Shown: positions 11,665 through 24,627, counted from the stretch's first letter. The stretch is 64,000 bases of DNA from Artemisia argyi (GCA_030686995.1 CM060708.1:102864523-102928522); one strand, 5' to 3'. A program made the numbers and translations. Notes: generated from the letters alone by a model not told the origin.

Positions 11665-12175
11665 AACACCTCCTCTTCTGACTCTTCAGAAGAGGGTTTG
11701 CCTTCGTTGTGGTCAGTCCCTGGCCCCTCCAGGTGAACAGAATGGGTTTTCTCTGCCTGGTCCATGGAGTCAGTTCCTGAGGTATGCGCATCTTCGTGTG
11801 GGGGTGATGGTTCCATATCAGCGGGTGTTTTCAGTCGTTCTGAGTCTTTGTCCCCGGTTGTCCCTTAAGACACTGATGGGTTTTGGTCAGTGGCATCCTT
11901 AGGAACAGTGAAAGTCATTTCCCTATCAGTGGGTTGTATGTTTCCCTCTATGTCTTTGGGAAGCGTAGTTATGCCCTTAGACAAAAGCTTTGATGTGCGA
12001 ATGTCCTCATCAGGTTGTGCGATGGTGATGTCCCCCTTTCCAACAAGCTTGTACTGGCTTGTTGAAGATTTAGGGACCGTAACTCCCTAAGACTTTGGTT
12101 TTGATTTACCAGAGCCTTTAACAGGAGGTGATTGGGTGTGGGTCCCCTTCTTAGTGGAGTAGTACTGACCCAAGC
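11665..12175 (-). pseudogene. Copia polyprotein scrap (variable low-complexity region)
   Basis: Read on the minus strand, this encodes a Ser/Thr/Pro/Asp/Lys-rich chain with phrases such as STTPLRRGPT, KLLSKGITTLPKD, GDKDSERLKTPADMEP and SEESEEEVFDTWES. I recognise this style from the region ahead of the protease in some Asteraceae copia polyproteins; that rests on memory and has not been searched. At least two in-frame stops (near 12,090 and 11,866) break it. It abuts the end of the Athila-like LTR. The shadow frame on the plus strand is not a gene. Confidence 0.6.
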
Positions 12176-12263
12176 AATGCAAATTAAATCTTTGAATGTT
12201 ATGTATTTTGATTTATAGTTTGATATGTTAGTTATTTAGCATATATATTTTTTACTTTTACAT

Positions 12264-13889
12264 CATTGAAAGGTAACAGAAATCAGAGTTCACAAATGGA
12301 GACACCCATTATCGAAGATGAGATACCACAAAAACGTTTTCAAGGTATTAGTGTTTGTTTTTCATAGTGTTGGCAATTATGTATTAGATTATTGTTATAT
12401 TAGTGATTGATGATATTGCTATTTAACATGTTGGTATGAATACATTTTTATACAATAGCAATGCAAATTAAATATTTGAATGTTATGTATTAGATTATTA
12501 GTATGTTTGTTATATTCCTTATAGATCAAGAAAAGAAAGGAAACACAATTAATCAGAGCAATCCATCTATGTTTGAAGTTGACACACCAACAAAACATGT
12601 TCAAGGTAAGAATGTTTTATTTTAATTTTTTTAAAGGTATCTGTATTTGTTTAGCTTTGTTATAAACGTGTTTAAACTAATTCTGGTGGTATAAACAATT
12701 TTTAGTTAATATGTTGTTGACTACAGATAAAAAAAATGATTCAACGATGTATGGTAACAAGACGATCGATTTAAGTGTTCGACATAGAGGCAGAGCACCG
12801 ACTAAAAATATGTGCAGAATACGTTTACTTATAATCTTTTTGTAATATTTAGTAAACATGTTGATTGTTCATATGTTTGTATTGAATAATATGGTTTGTG
12901 TATATTTTAATCAGTTTACTATTTAATCATTTATAAATATGCATCAGCTGATTCTACCAAAAAAAAAAACAACTATAATGAATACATCTATTTCTGGAGG
13001 TCACACACCGTTGACGCCAACCTACACTTGCAACATCTCTTATTTAGTTGAGATCTCAAATAACGACAACTATCAAAGTGAAAATCATTCATATTTGGAA
13101 AACAACAACTCTTACGAATGGTTCTTCAAAGCGTGAAAACATAAACATGTTACTAATGGACGAAAAGGTAATGTCTAATTGTTTAAGATTTAAATTTTAT
13201 TTATATGCATTATACAACTTTTATATTACAATATTATCATTTTTGTTGTTTAGATATGTAAGTTAGATTGACCCAAAACTCAAAACATCATGTATTGTGT
13301 TTTTCATTAACTAATGTAGGGAAATAAAATCCATGCTTGTGCAAATCATTATGTCCTTAACTTGTGTCAACCAATGCTGAAGAAATATAACTATATACTT
13401 ATGTTGAATTTCAATTTGTATACTAGGTTGGAAGGCATGCAGTTAACAAATCACGCTAGCAAGATTTACTTTTAAAAAAATACATCTATAAGTGTGGTTC
13501 AAGATTTAATTGTGCATGTGATGGGTTCGAATTCATTGAATACCATGATATCATCACCAACGAAAAATACAACAAGCATGCGTTTGGTAAGAATTACACA
13601 CAAAATTATGTTACATTGATATAAAATAATTATATATCATGCAATGTTTATTTGAAGAACGTTATGTGTGTAGATATCATTGGTTTGATTTCCTCAAAAC
13701 CAAAATTGAAAGCAATATATTACAGAAAGAAGACCGCGATAGTTTTTGAATTCAAGCTTCAAAATTTAAGGTAATGTTTATTATTGTAAATATAATAATA
13801 TTTATATCACTTTGTAACGTTTTATTCACATTATCTTATTCATATTATCTTATTCATATTAACATTATTTATATATTAAACAGTGGTGA
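12264..13889 (+). pseudogene. RPA1-like gene, 5' part: N-terminal exons and first OB fold
   Basis: Exons with GT-AG borders can be followed. 12,264-12,344 carries METPIIEDEIPQKR; 12,525-12,605 carries NQSNPSMFEVDTPTKH; 12,727-12,825 follows; and an exon near 12,950 carries SGGHTPLTPTYTCN. 13,321-13,585 carries GNKIHACANHYVLNL and then CDGFEFIEYHDIITNEKY, typical of the RPA large-subunit OB fold. 13,672-13,772 carries DIIGLISSKPKLKA, the next OB-fold strand. Such proteins bind single-stranded DNA in replication and repair. Breaks: the splice acceptor before 12,264 reads CAT where the paralogue at 34,244 has CAG; the frame shifts in the A-run near 13,477; and the next exon is cut after AGTGGTGA by the insertion at 13,890. 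It continues at 30,333. Confidence 0.78.
13885..13889 (+). other. GGTGA target-site duplication, left copy
   Basis: GGTGA precedes the LTR start (TGATTGAG at 13,890) and recurs at 30,333-30,337 directly after the LTR end (CACTCATCA). The RPA exon reads through cleanly when the insert is disregarded. Confidence 0.88.
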
Positions 13890-16810
13890 TGATTGAGCCT
13901 AAACGGTCAACCTAAATTAACCAAGTGAATGGTCAATAAGGTCAATCTACCTTGACCAATGCTTCCGGATAGTACAATGTTTCCCCGGGTCGTTTTATCC
14001 CGACAAGGTGTGGAAAGGTATTTTGAACGTCTTGTGATCGGGTGATTTTCACAGGAAAGGGTTATGATTGATAATTTTGAAGAATTATTAAAGAAAATAG
14101 CTTAGGAAAGCTATATGAATGATTACGTGAAATTAGATTGAGAAGAAATGCGTTAAAACCTAAAAACGTACGTTTTAATTAAATACAGACGCAAACATAC
14201 GTGAGAAAAAGTGAAATGATAGAAATAAAAGGCCTACAAATATGAAAATGATATTTTTACAATCCTAATGAATAAAGAAAAAATTTTAGAAAAAGAAAAA
14301 TAATTTTTACACTATTTAATTAATTATTATTAATTAAAAACTATTTTTAACTATTTAAAAATACACTAAATTACAAGAAAATAGGAAATTAACCTAGAAA
14401 AATGAAATTTTAACTTTGAAAAATCTAAAATATTATAAAACTAATTTTCAAACTGAAAATATATTTTTCGTACTTTTTAAATAATTATTATTAATTAAAA
14501 ACTAATTATTAACTGATTTAAACTAAATTAAATTAAGAAAAATAGCAAATAAACAGTGAAAAATCTAAAACTTTTTCTAAAATTATTTTATAAGTACCAG
14601 AACCTATGAAGATTATAAAAATGAAATTTGCTTTTGGAAAAAGCTGAAAATAAGCTAAAAAGCTTAAATAGAAGCTGTCACTTTATATAATTTTGTCTTT
14701 TCTGGAATTTCTTTTTCAAAACTATTTATACACTAATTATAAACAACTTTTGTGAAGGAACTTTTTCTAGAAACAAAAAATAAGCAGATTGTGAGCTTAT
14801 GTGATAAGCAGAATAAGCAAGAAGCTTATTAGGACTTTGATTAACTTGAAAAAGCTAAACTACTGAGCCACAGATCAAAATAAACTAACAACTAACAATG
14901 ATAACTAGAAATAAGCACAAGGTAACCAGATAAGCACAATCAATAAGCTATAAATCATAAATAAGCACTTGGCTTACTTGACAGGCCACAAAGGCCAAAA
15001 GGGGGTCTATCAACTGAGCTAATAAGCAGACCAATAAGCTCACTAATAAGTTCAGAATGAGCTCTTGAAATAAGGCAAAAACTGCTAAGGTCTCATAATG
15101 CAGGGTAAAAAGGCCAACTTGCAGGCCTTGGTGGGGTCCACACCAATGATCAGGGATCCAAACACAAGCTTGAATCTTAAAGATAAGCTAGAGGGCTTTC
15201 AAATAAGCCAATAATCAGGACCTAACACTCACAAATAAGCCAGATATGCTTAATTCAAAATAAGCGAAAACACACTTGATTCTCATGATACTTGGTGAAA
15301 TGAGCAAGTTACAAGCATTGATTCCAAGGACTAAACAAGTTCACAAGTTCCAAATAAGCTCAGATATGCAAACTTGGCTTATTAGGGTTTCCAAAATGCC
15401 AAAAAGCATAAGGTGGGGCCCACTAATGAACAAGTTATGGCCTTATGAAAATGATGGTTGTATATTGATGACTCATTACACAAGGGTAAAATAAGCAAAC
15501 TTAAAGGACAAAATAAGCTATTCTAATGAAGACTGAGATCCAATATTAATTGAAATCTAAAAAGGCCTATTGATGAGCTTTCCAAAATACTAAAAATCAA
15601 GGTCTTAAGTTTTCATATGCACTAAGGAGGGGGATTTGAAGTTTGACCAAAATTACAAGTGCCCTAGTGCAGGGGAGTAAATTGCCCTGCAGGTCTTTTC
15701 ACAGACTATATTAAGCACTTAAAAAAAATCTAAAAAAATAAGCCAACTATGGACTTTGCAAGTTCAGGTCAAGGACTTTAACTTGTGAAAATCTCAGACC
15801 TTGAAAGTTACTACAAAAATCATGAAAAATCTTTGAACTTTTGGATTTCTTCAAACACTTTGAAATTTTGACTTTTTGATTTGTGCTTAGGTTGACTAAT
15901 ATGAACTTGGATCTATATTTATGGACTGAATATGGTTAGTTAAGCTATATTATGACTAAAATAAGCTACAATACCTACTTATGAGTTGAAATGAAGCTTA
16001 TGCCTCTTAAAAATCCACACATAAGGTGATTAGGCCAAGTTTGAAGTGATTTTGACTCTATAGCTTACAACCACCTAAAACCTTGTTGTTCTAGACTTCT
16101 TTGGTATCAAGAAAGATGTATCAACAAGTTTTGGTTAATGATCACAACAAAGGCACCCTCAAATAGTTAAAATCAAACAACCTGTTAAGACTATGATTTT
16201 CTAGAAACTTGATAGAACTTGAACCAAAAGCTAATCTATGACTAAAAAATTATCTAATAAGCTACAATAAATTAGAACAAGCAGAAATAAGCCACAAACA
16301 AGCAATAATGAACACAAACTCATATTTAAAGAAAAGTGCTTACAATGCCTTCCAAGCCAAAATCAAAGAACCAGGACCACAGTACCATTCCTATTGGTTT
16401 TCCACAAAACCACTAACCCAAGGCCATCCTTGATTTACCTTGCTCCAGCCATCTTCAACCTTCACACATGATTTTTTATTTTATTTTTATTTTTTTATAT
16501 TTTTAAGAATTTTTATGAAACTAAGGTTAGAGTTGATACAGAAGCTTATAAAGCTTATGAAAGCTTACTGTTGAGCTTATATGAGTTTACAAATAGCTTA
16601 TAACTAGTAATGATCTTGATTTAATAATTGAAATGCCTTTTGGAAACTTGAAAATTAAAAACAGGAAGTAAACGAAAAGAGAGCTTTCATTACTTTAAAA
16701 ACTGATTACAAGTAGAAAATTAAGTACTAAAATAACAAAGTTACAAGTCTACATGCTTTGAGTGGCTTACATACACTTCTACTTATACTAAAAATAAAAA
16801 ATAAGAGCTC
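13890..16810 (-). repeat. Solo gypsy LTR, first part
   Basis: This begins TGATTGAGCC and continues at 29,410-30,332, giving about 3.84 kb in total once the inner 12.6-kb element is removed. No internal region or second copy accompanies it, and both sides have the same TSD, so it is a solo LTR left by recombination. It shares style with the inner LTRs: AT-rich core, many AATAAGC motifs, ends TGATT...CACTCATCA. Short frames inside are not genes. The orientation is inferred from the similarity to the inner element. Confidence 0.8.
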
Positions 16811-16826
16811 TGATTCGTGTGAAAAT

Positions 16827-16916
<90 letters not shown>

Positions 16917-19900
16917 TTACTCAAGAGATCCGCAAAGAAATACGGATAACCCGAGGTCTTAGTCCGTGTGAAGGATGAATGGAATTTCGAATTCCCGATT
17001 CGTGAAACGTGTCGTGAAAGTGGTAAAAAGTGATTTGAATGAGATTATACTAATGAAATCACAAATGAAGCACAAATAATCACTTAAACACGTAATTCAA
17101 GTAAAGCAACTAGAAATGTAACGTAAAATCGAAACCGTACGCTAAAACGTAAATAAAACGTAAACGTACGAAATAAAACGCGACTTTTAAGCTACACTAC
17201 TCCTACGGACTTGGAAATAATTTTTTAAAGTTAAAAATGATAAAAGAAAATTTTGAGAAAAAGAAAAATATTTTTTTGACTTTTTATTAATTTTTTATGA
17301 ATTAAAAACTATTTATCTAATTAAAAATTAAAAGAAAATGCAAATATAGTGAGAAAAATGAAAAATAAATTTTGAAAATTATAAAATAACTAAAGAGTAA
17401 TTTTAAAACTAAAAACTAAATTTTTTTGGCTTTTTATGTAATTTTTGGAAATTAAAAACTATTAAATCTAATTAAAAATTTAAATTAAATTCAAAATAAA
17501 TGGGAAAAATGCAAAATAAATTTCTAAAATTCTAAAATAAATGAAAATAAATTTCTAAAATATTTTTGGATTTTTCTGGGATTTTTCTGATTTTTTTGGA
17601 TTTTTTAGTAATTAAAATGTATTTAAAATTGATTAAAAATGAAAATAAAATAAGAAAAATAGCAAATGGACTCAGAAAAATTTGAAAAAATTACAGAAAA
17701 TCTAAAATATTAAAATGAGCTTGAGAAAAAAGTTTGAAAGAAAAATAAGTAAGAGAAGTGCTGAAAAGCTAGAAACTGCTTATTTGGAGTGCTTATTTAT
17801 AAGCACTCCTTGACCAACTTTGACCAGACTTTTGACTAAATGATTTTATGACTCTTAGAAGCTTGATGGAACAGTATTTAAGCCAAAAAGGACTCAGAAA
17901 CTCAGATATTAATCAAACAGGTTCAATAAGCTATCAAATGGAATAAGCAGATGAAAACCAAATAAGCACAGAAAGCTCTTAACAGTTCTAACAACTAGAA
18001 TAAACACCAAACAACTGAATTCAGCAAGTGGAACCCTGAGAATAAGCTAGAAAAGCAGTGTACAACATCCAATTTTAAGGCAGAAAATTACCCTTAGTAC
18101 CCCTACTTGCAGCTTATTATTAAGATCCTTAATAAGCAAATCAGACAATTCCAAAAGTATACTCTAAAAGTTCACCAAGCAAGCTACTCAAAAACCTCAG
18201 AAGCCCTAAGTCTTATGGTCAATAAAGCCCTAAACAAAGCCTGATATCAGATTGCAGAGAACAAAGGAACCGGTAGTTTTGACTTTTTGAAAATGCAATC
18301 CTAAGTTGACTCAGCTGAATTTTAGCAAATCAAAACTCACCCTACATATATAATTAACTTGTTTTAACACTTGATTCCCCTAATTGAACTATAAAATTTT
18401 AAATGTGAAAGATTACAACTACCTAATCCAACTGATGAGCATATGAATTGAACAAACAGCTATTGATGACTTTTACTCTGAAACCTAAGGTTTTTAATGC
18501 TACGACTAACTTATGAGGCCTAAGTGAGCTACTGATGCAGATAATAAGGCAAGAAAACAATCAGATCAGTCAAGTAACTAATCTACCAAACACCCCTAAT
18601 ATGAGCAGTTACACTATGATACGTAGTAATGATCTTATAATACCTAAACTATTGATCAAACAGAGTTTTCTACTTATATCTAACACCAATGAAATAGTAA
18701 ATCTAAACTAAGGATTATCAGAACTAAGAAATGCAAGGAAGGCTAATTCAATCAGTACCACTTAAACAAACTTATGCAAATCCTACAAAGCTCAATGAGA
18801 ATGCAGAAAATCTATACCAATCTACACCTACTTATGACTGAGATCAGTATTAAATTTGTAAAATGACCAAAAGCAATCCAAAAACACCAATATCCTACTG
18901 AGCTAAACATTAGTAATACCTAAACTATATAACCAACTACTCAGCAAACCAATATAATCTAAACTAAACTATCAAACCAACTCAGATTATGAACCAATAA
19001 GTCTATTGAAACAAAGAAACACAGGTAACAATTGCGACTCAATCTCAGGAAAACAGATCCAAGAATACAAAGCAACAATGAAACAGTAGATTAACCAAAC
19101 TTAAACCAACTACTAATATTAATATAAAAGCAACTACAATAAGCTATATAAAGACAATATAAAATGTAATGAACAATAATAAAGTACTGAAAACAAATCT
19201 ACACTAGCAATGCAAATATAAGCTTTTGAAATTTAAATGAAAACTTACGAACTACCTCTCAGCTAAACAGAGAGGGTATCCCTCACAGCCTGTCTTTAAG
19301 ATAGGCCAAATGACACCTTATGGCTGCCTTGATCTCCACAAATAAGCTGAGTTTGACTTCTTTGACTTTTATGATTTTTGAGAAATAAGGACTGAACAAG
19401 CTTACAAAAGTTGTTGACAAGCTTATATTATCTTAATTAAAACAGAACAAAGCTTATTTAAATTGAAACAATACATTTTTTTTTTTTTTTTTTTTGAATT
19501 TTCTATATAAGTGAAAAATAGAAATGTTAAACAGGAATTAAAAACAACAACTATTATTAATTAAAACTAATAATGAGTAAATAACAATGATAAAGACAAT
19601 GAAATTTAAAGTAATAAACTGAAATTATATTAATATGAAAATGAGTACAAAGTTTTGAAAATGAAAATTACAACAATACTGAAATTTAAATGACAAGAAA
19701 TTTAAAAGTGGTCAAAATTCTTCTAAGAGCATGAATAATTGGACACCTTCCAATGAGTGAGGAGGGGGAATTTAAATAGGAGCTGAGAGATGCTTCTAGT
19801 TTGTACAACTCATCAATCCTTGTGATACTTGTGCTTCTTCTTAGTCCTTTTAAGCCGTTTGATCATCCTTGCTCACCACTCTAATAATCACAGCCATAGG

Positions 19901-20781
19901 ATTAATTTTCGTGACATGATGTGATCTTGTGTGTCTTCTCCCATTGGTCCACGTATCACTCTTCCTGACATGCTCTGACACCTTCTAGAACTCCAATGAT
20001 TGGGTAATTACATTTCACAAGGGTTAATTTGATGGGAAGTAATTTCTAGGGTTCTAGAAACAGTGAAATTCTGGGTTGGTTAGTATTTTGGGGGGCGGGA
20101 ATGGATTTTGGGTAGTTTTTATTATGTTTGTGGGGGTTGACCGGGTTTTGTGGTTTGACCGGGTAAGGTGTAGGTGATGGATCAGGTAAATATAAAAGTG
20201 GTGGGTTGTTTGTTTGGTTTGAGCTTTATGGTGTCTTGGGCTTGGGTAACTTTGGATAACTTTTATTATTGATCCGGTTGTATTAATAGTTTAGGATAAG
20301 TAAGATTTAACAAGGACCATTTTTGTACAAATCTGAAAATTAGGGACTGAACTTGATATTTTTCCAAAGTTATTTTCCAAGGGCTTGTTATGACTTTCTC
20401 TGAATATTGAGGGACCAAGTTTGATTTTTCTACTTCAAAGGACTAAAAGTGACAATCGTTGAAAGTAGAGGGACTAATCTTGCCAATTTCACCAAACTTT
20501 GATCAGGGACTGATTATGCAACTTTAAGGTTCTCTGAGGACTTCTTATGCATTAATGAGCTTTCTTTGATCATTTTGCTTCCCCGGCTCTGGCTTTTGAC
20601 CTTTTTTCCAATCTCGTGCTCGTTTTTGTCGGTTTTGCTTTGTTTTTGTTCATTTTTCACATATCCGTACCTGCATATACACAAATACAAAAACACACGT
20701 TCTCTTGGCATATTTGGTTAGTATTTGGTGTATTTGGTCTGATTTAAGGTCTAAAAATGATGTGTGAATAAGCACTCATCA
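16811..20781 (-). repeat. Left (3') LTR of the 12.6-kb element
   Basis: 3,971 bp. It starts with a long (AT)n run at 16,829-16,914, then a block with a run of CGTAAA/CGTACG phrases, then AT-rich sequence dense in AATAAGC. The final 500 bp hold repeated phrases of the GGGACTGA / TTGCCAATTTC kind. It is nearly identical to 25,214-29,404 apart from indels (no MITE here; a plain T-run near 19,475; a missing 20-bp unit at the site matching 27,937). Confidence 0.9.
16829..16914. repeat. (AT)n microsatellite
   Basis: Continuous AT dinucleotides just inside the LTR end. The matching tract in the other LTR (25,232-25,299) is shorter and has one GA interruption. Confidence 0.97.
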
Positions 20782-20820
20782 AAATCCCCAGACTAAGGTA
20801 TTGCCGTGCCCTCACGCAAT
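20782..20820 (-). promoter_or_regulatory. Hairpin plus polypurine tract next to the 3' LTR
   Basis: On the minus strand ATTGCGTG-AGGG-CACGGCAAT (20,820-20,800; one bulged G) is followed by ACCTTAGTCTGGGGATTTT and then the LTR. This is the position of the plus-strand primer. Confidence 0.68.
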
Positions 20821-22357
20821 GTCATCACCTCACGCTTAAGAGATAAATAATTTCAAAACCTCTCTTTACTGACGTTGTTAAGTAGCAATGATGTTCAAAA
20901 GAGATATTAAAATCATTTATTCTAAAAAACGCTTCGTTTTCCGATTTTCATGAATAACACTACAACTACTATTTTTGTTCTTTTACATTTATATATAGGT
21001 GACGGTTTGCCTTGAATTTCATTATCAATTCTTATCTGTTGATAACTTTCAGGGTCAACGAGTAGAAACACTTCTGACAGAGAAGAGACCATACGGATAA
21101 AAATCGTCATCCTTGATTTTTCACAAGCCCCCAAACTAAGCGTAAAATCGAGATCATTGTTTATCCACAAGTTAGGTGCTAACACTACCTACAAAAGTTA
21201 CTTGTGTATTACCTCTTGTTCCCAGGTCCTAAGTTTTGTATCTCAAGATTTTAATTTGTGAGAAATGAATTGCTTCATATTTTCTCGTTTTGATAGTTAT
21301 TAGTCCGATAAGAGCACAAAATTTGAACGCTAAGTAGTTTCCAAACATTCCCTCGAAAACCCCTGCATACAGAAATCGGGTCCACATGAAGGTCTCTGAT
21401 TTAACACGATTTGTGGAGGTCCCCTTTTTTATTTACGACCGAGACATACCATGTTTGATACCCGAAACGGAAGCTTTTTATTAGGGAAACCCCCGGAGTC
21501 GAAGCTTGGCATTTTTGCACAATTATAAGCACTTTAATAATACTTGGTCCTTAGTCCTTTATTTCTTTTACAACAACGGTTTTTGAGCCGCCAAGATGTA
21601 AGAGCTTTATTATGACCTTGGATTTATATCCGCTGCTTTTTTTTTATAGCTTTGGATTCCTCTGCCTTTTATTTGGCTTTGGACTATTATTATTGATATT
21701 CATAATCATATGCCAAACCCCGAGTCCTACGGCCTTTACTAAGATCACAACATCGGCTGCGAACCGGCAAGATGCAATAGTCTATTTTACCATAACACTA
21801 GCAGTACCCCTATGTGTACCAAACCCCCATATGCAGAGATTTTGTTGGGAACGAGAAAAAACTAAGTATTGCCCAAACCGTATACCCTTAATTAATCCTA
21901 GAGATCTATTATTATTGGTGTGCAAGCTTGTGGGAACAAGGAGGCCACAAGTACCTTTCGTGGGCTCTAAAGAGATCCAACTACTCCACGTTTAGCACGA
22001 AACTTCTAAATAAACTCTATCATTCCTCGATCTCCGCAAATTTAAAATCCCAAGTAATGAGATCCGCGGATGCTTAGCCACAATCTTTTGATTATTTTGG
22101 TTAAGGGAGACGAGCTAGGGCTCAACATGCCCGGTCAAGTCGAAACCTTTATTTCTACTCTCGCCGGTAGGAAAGTCAAAACAAGGTGTCAAAACTTATT
22201 ATTCATATCATATATTTTTTCATTTTTCATCATTTTTTATTTTATTTTATTTTTTTGATTATAAAGCGGTGACAAAAATTTAAAATTATGGTGGAAAACG
22301 GAGTTGTGCAAGTTAAACAGCTCAGACGATGGTACAGGTCAAATCGAATCGAAGATT

Positions 22358-22396
22358 CACCCCCCAGACTAAAGTGAAACATTGTCCTCAATGTTT
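22358..22396 (-). promoter_or_regulatory. Distal hairpin plus polypurine tract
   Basis: On the minus strand AAACATTG-AGGA-CAATGTTT (22,396-22,377) forms a perfect 8-bp hairpin, followed by CACTTTAGTCTGGGGGGTG. It has the same layout as the module at the LTR but lies 1.6 kb farther inside. Confidence 0.7.
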
Positions 22397-22750
22397 AAAA
22401 GGTACGGGTAGTCCTACGTAAAATCTAAGGCCGTTTATTAAGTATGCCAAGAGATAAACGTTAGTTCATAAGATTTTGGATATGGTGAATTTCCGAAAGA
22501 GCAGCGAAGGATGAGACTCGAGTGGAGAGAACGACAAACCACGAGCACGAGAGTCCTCAAACTTCGGGGAAATTCCTGAACATTCATAAAAAACCACGAA
22601 AACACGAGTTTGGAAAGGGTCGCCCCCCTCACGTCACGTTATTAAAGAAAATAGAAAATATAGAAAATGAAAATGGATAAGCATGGGGTGCCTCCCACGA
22701 AGCGCTAGTTTTTGATTACCGAGTCACATGAGCTTGACTCGATCCCTGAA

Positions 22751-24627
22751 TTAATTCGTCCTTGGGGAGAGCAGATGGAACGGACACTCGTCATGATAAA
22801 CGGAGATGTCGGGGGTCAAAACGGTATCCTCACTCCCGGTGGAGTGGAAAAGTGAAGAAATGAGGGGATAAGTAAAGAACGGATAAAACACCCAGATGAT
22901 AAAAGCATAGTCAATTTCTAAATCACGGGTGGGTTGGGTGGGTAAAATATCAAGCACAGGAACATCATGTTCATAAATCTCGTCCACCACTCCAAAAATA
23001 ACGTCATTCGTATCTAATTCAAAATCTACATCCGGTGGTTTCGCCGGTGGACGAGAAGATGGTAAATCGGAAAGAATATTTCTTTGAACGTCATTTTCGT
23101 CATTCTCAATACCCGGTGGTATCAAGTCCTCCGCAGCATGAAATCGATCATCATCCTCTAAAAGAGGATCACGTGACGAATTATCGTAAATAAGCTCAAA
23201 ATCAATTTCAAAATCAAAATGCTCATAATCCGGAAGAGAGATATCAACATGAATAGTGGGATTGCCACTACTCGTCTCTTCAAATCGAAAAATTTCAAGC
23301 TCGGGAAAGAAATTACTATCCATAACGGGGATAGGAGAAAAAGTCGGAGGATCTTTCAACGCCTCAATTTTAGAAATGAGAAGATTGATATTCAATAATT
23401 TTTCACGAAGTACTTCATCTTGGATTTCCGCATCATCATCTACATCATTATCATCGATATCTCCACAAGAACTTCATCACTTGTAGTATACTCATTGTGA
23501 GAATCAGAATAACTTTCAACTTCATCGAAATCTTCATTGCTCATCGGAGGGAGAGAAGTTGAGGGTTCTTCATTCAATAATTCTTCAATCAAACGGATGT
23601 CTTCCTCAGGATCAAAATTAGTATCATCAACCATCATCGAATTAGAATCATTGTTAGCAAGACAAGCCTCGATCTCGTCTAAAACGACATCACTCCTCTC
23701 AACCGGTGTGAAAGGAGGATAAGAAGTATCATAAACAATTTCAGAATCACCATTAGAAATTTCCCCGGACTCACTTGGGATTGGGACGAGGTTCTCAACA
23801 CTAGATTTATTGAATTCGTCCGATTCCGTTGCCGGATTAGTGTTTAGATGCTCGTCCCCCATTTTTAGAGAGTCCTCGGGTTCTACGGGAGAAACATCGG
23901 AAGTTTTGTTAGGATTAAGAACGAACGTAATTTTATCGTCATCGTCGTCGGAATCATAGTAAATAAAATTCTTAAAAGGATTAGACGCTCTCTCTTCAGC
24001 AAGTAACTCTGCAATAGACTTCTCACAAGGCTCGGGAGTATGCGTATAACAATTAGCCACCAACTCTTTTAACTTCTCGATCATGGATTTAATTTCACAA
24101 ATATTATTAGTAAAATCGGAAGTTTGTGGGGGTTGGTTAAAACCATGAGAATAGTAACATGAATTCGGCTCATAAAAATTTTCAAACGATCCCCCACAAT
24201 TTTCAAAATTCGATGAACTTTGGAATGAATTATCATTAAAATACGGTACTTGTTCATAAGAGTTTTGAAAAGGATGATTGAAATCATTTTAAGGATAATT
24301 ATCAAAACTCGTATCATAAGCGTAAGACGTTTCAGCACTTGGGGCGTAACATATACAATTCGTGTATCCACATTGATTACAAAAACATTGCCCACACGGT
24401 AATCCTTCGTCGGATGGATTTCCACAATTAAAGCAAGTGAACGGAGACGACGGTGGTGTTGGATAGTAATCGGGAACGTTTTGAAAGATTGTGTTTCGAA
24501 CATACTCGGGAGTATTACAAAACAAACAAACTCCATCGTGAATATCATTACCACATTGTTCGCATGTACACCAAACACATGAACCTTCAAAGAACGGTTC
24601 TCCACATTTAAAACAAGTCGGATCCAT
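22751..24627 (-). pseudogene. Element ORF: Cys-rich N-terminus and acidic tail
   Basis: A coding sense of about 625 residues runs from the ATG at 24,627. Residues 1-110 are rich in paired cysteines (CFKCGEPF, CTCEQCGNDIH, CFNCGNPSDE, CFCNQCGY), resembling repeated zinc ribbons. After an in-frame TAA at 24,289-24,291 the same frame continues as a very acidic chain (YYDSDDDDDK, MGDEHLNTNPATESDEF). A frameshift near 23,440 leads into the last part (LLISKIEALKDPP, SSRPPAKPPD), ending at 22,751. I recognise these phrases from proteins annotated around gypsy RT regions in Asteraceae genomes; their function is unknown to me. There is no gag major domain, protease or RT. It is the only coding sequence of the 12.6-kb element and is now broken in two places. 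Confidence 0.72.

Larger units (their letters stand above)
20782..22750 (-). other. 3' noncoding part of the 12.6-kb element
   Basis: No minus-strand gene is visible here. It holds two hairpin/polypurine modules, at 22,358-22,396 and 20,782-20,820, with about 1.6 kb of spacer. The 127-residue plus-strand frame at 21,612-21,995, starting with a hydrophobic run, is antisense to the element and without a known domain; I do not call it a gene. Confidence 0.6.

Noticed and set aside
12939..13266. Two overlapping plus-strand frames as stand-alone small genes
   Set aside because: They fit better as one exon and intron of the RPA-like gene; SGGHTPLTPTYTCN belongs to that exon.
16758..16949. 63-residue frame of Tyr-Ile repeats
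   Set aside because: It is the translation of the (AT)n microsatellite.
21612..21995. 127-residue plus-strand frame with a hydrophobic start
   Set aside because: It is antisense to the 12.6-kb element, lacks any domain, and lies in its 3' noncoding region between two polypurine modules.
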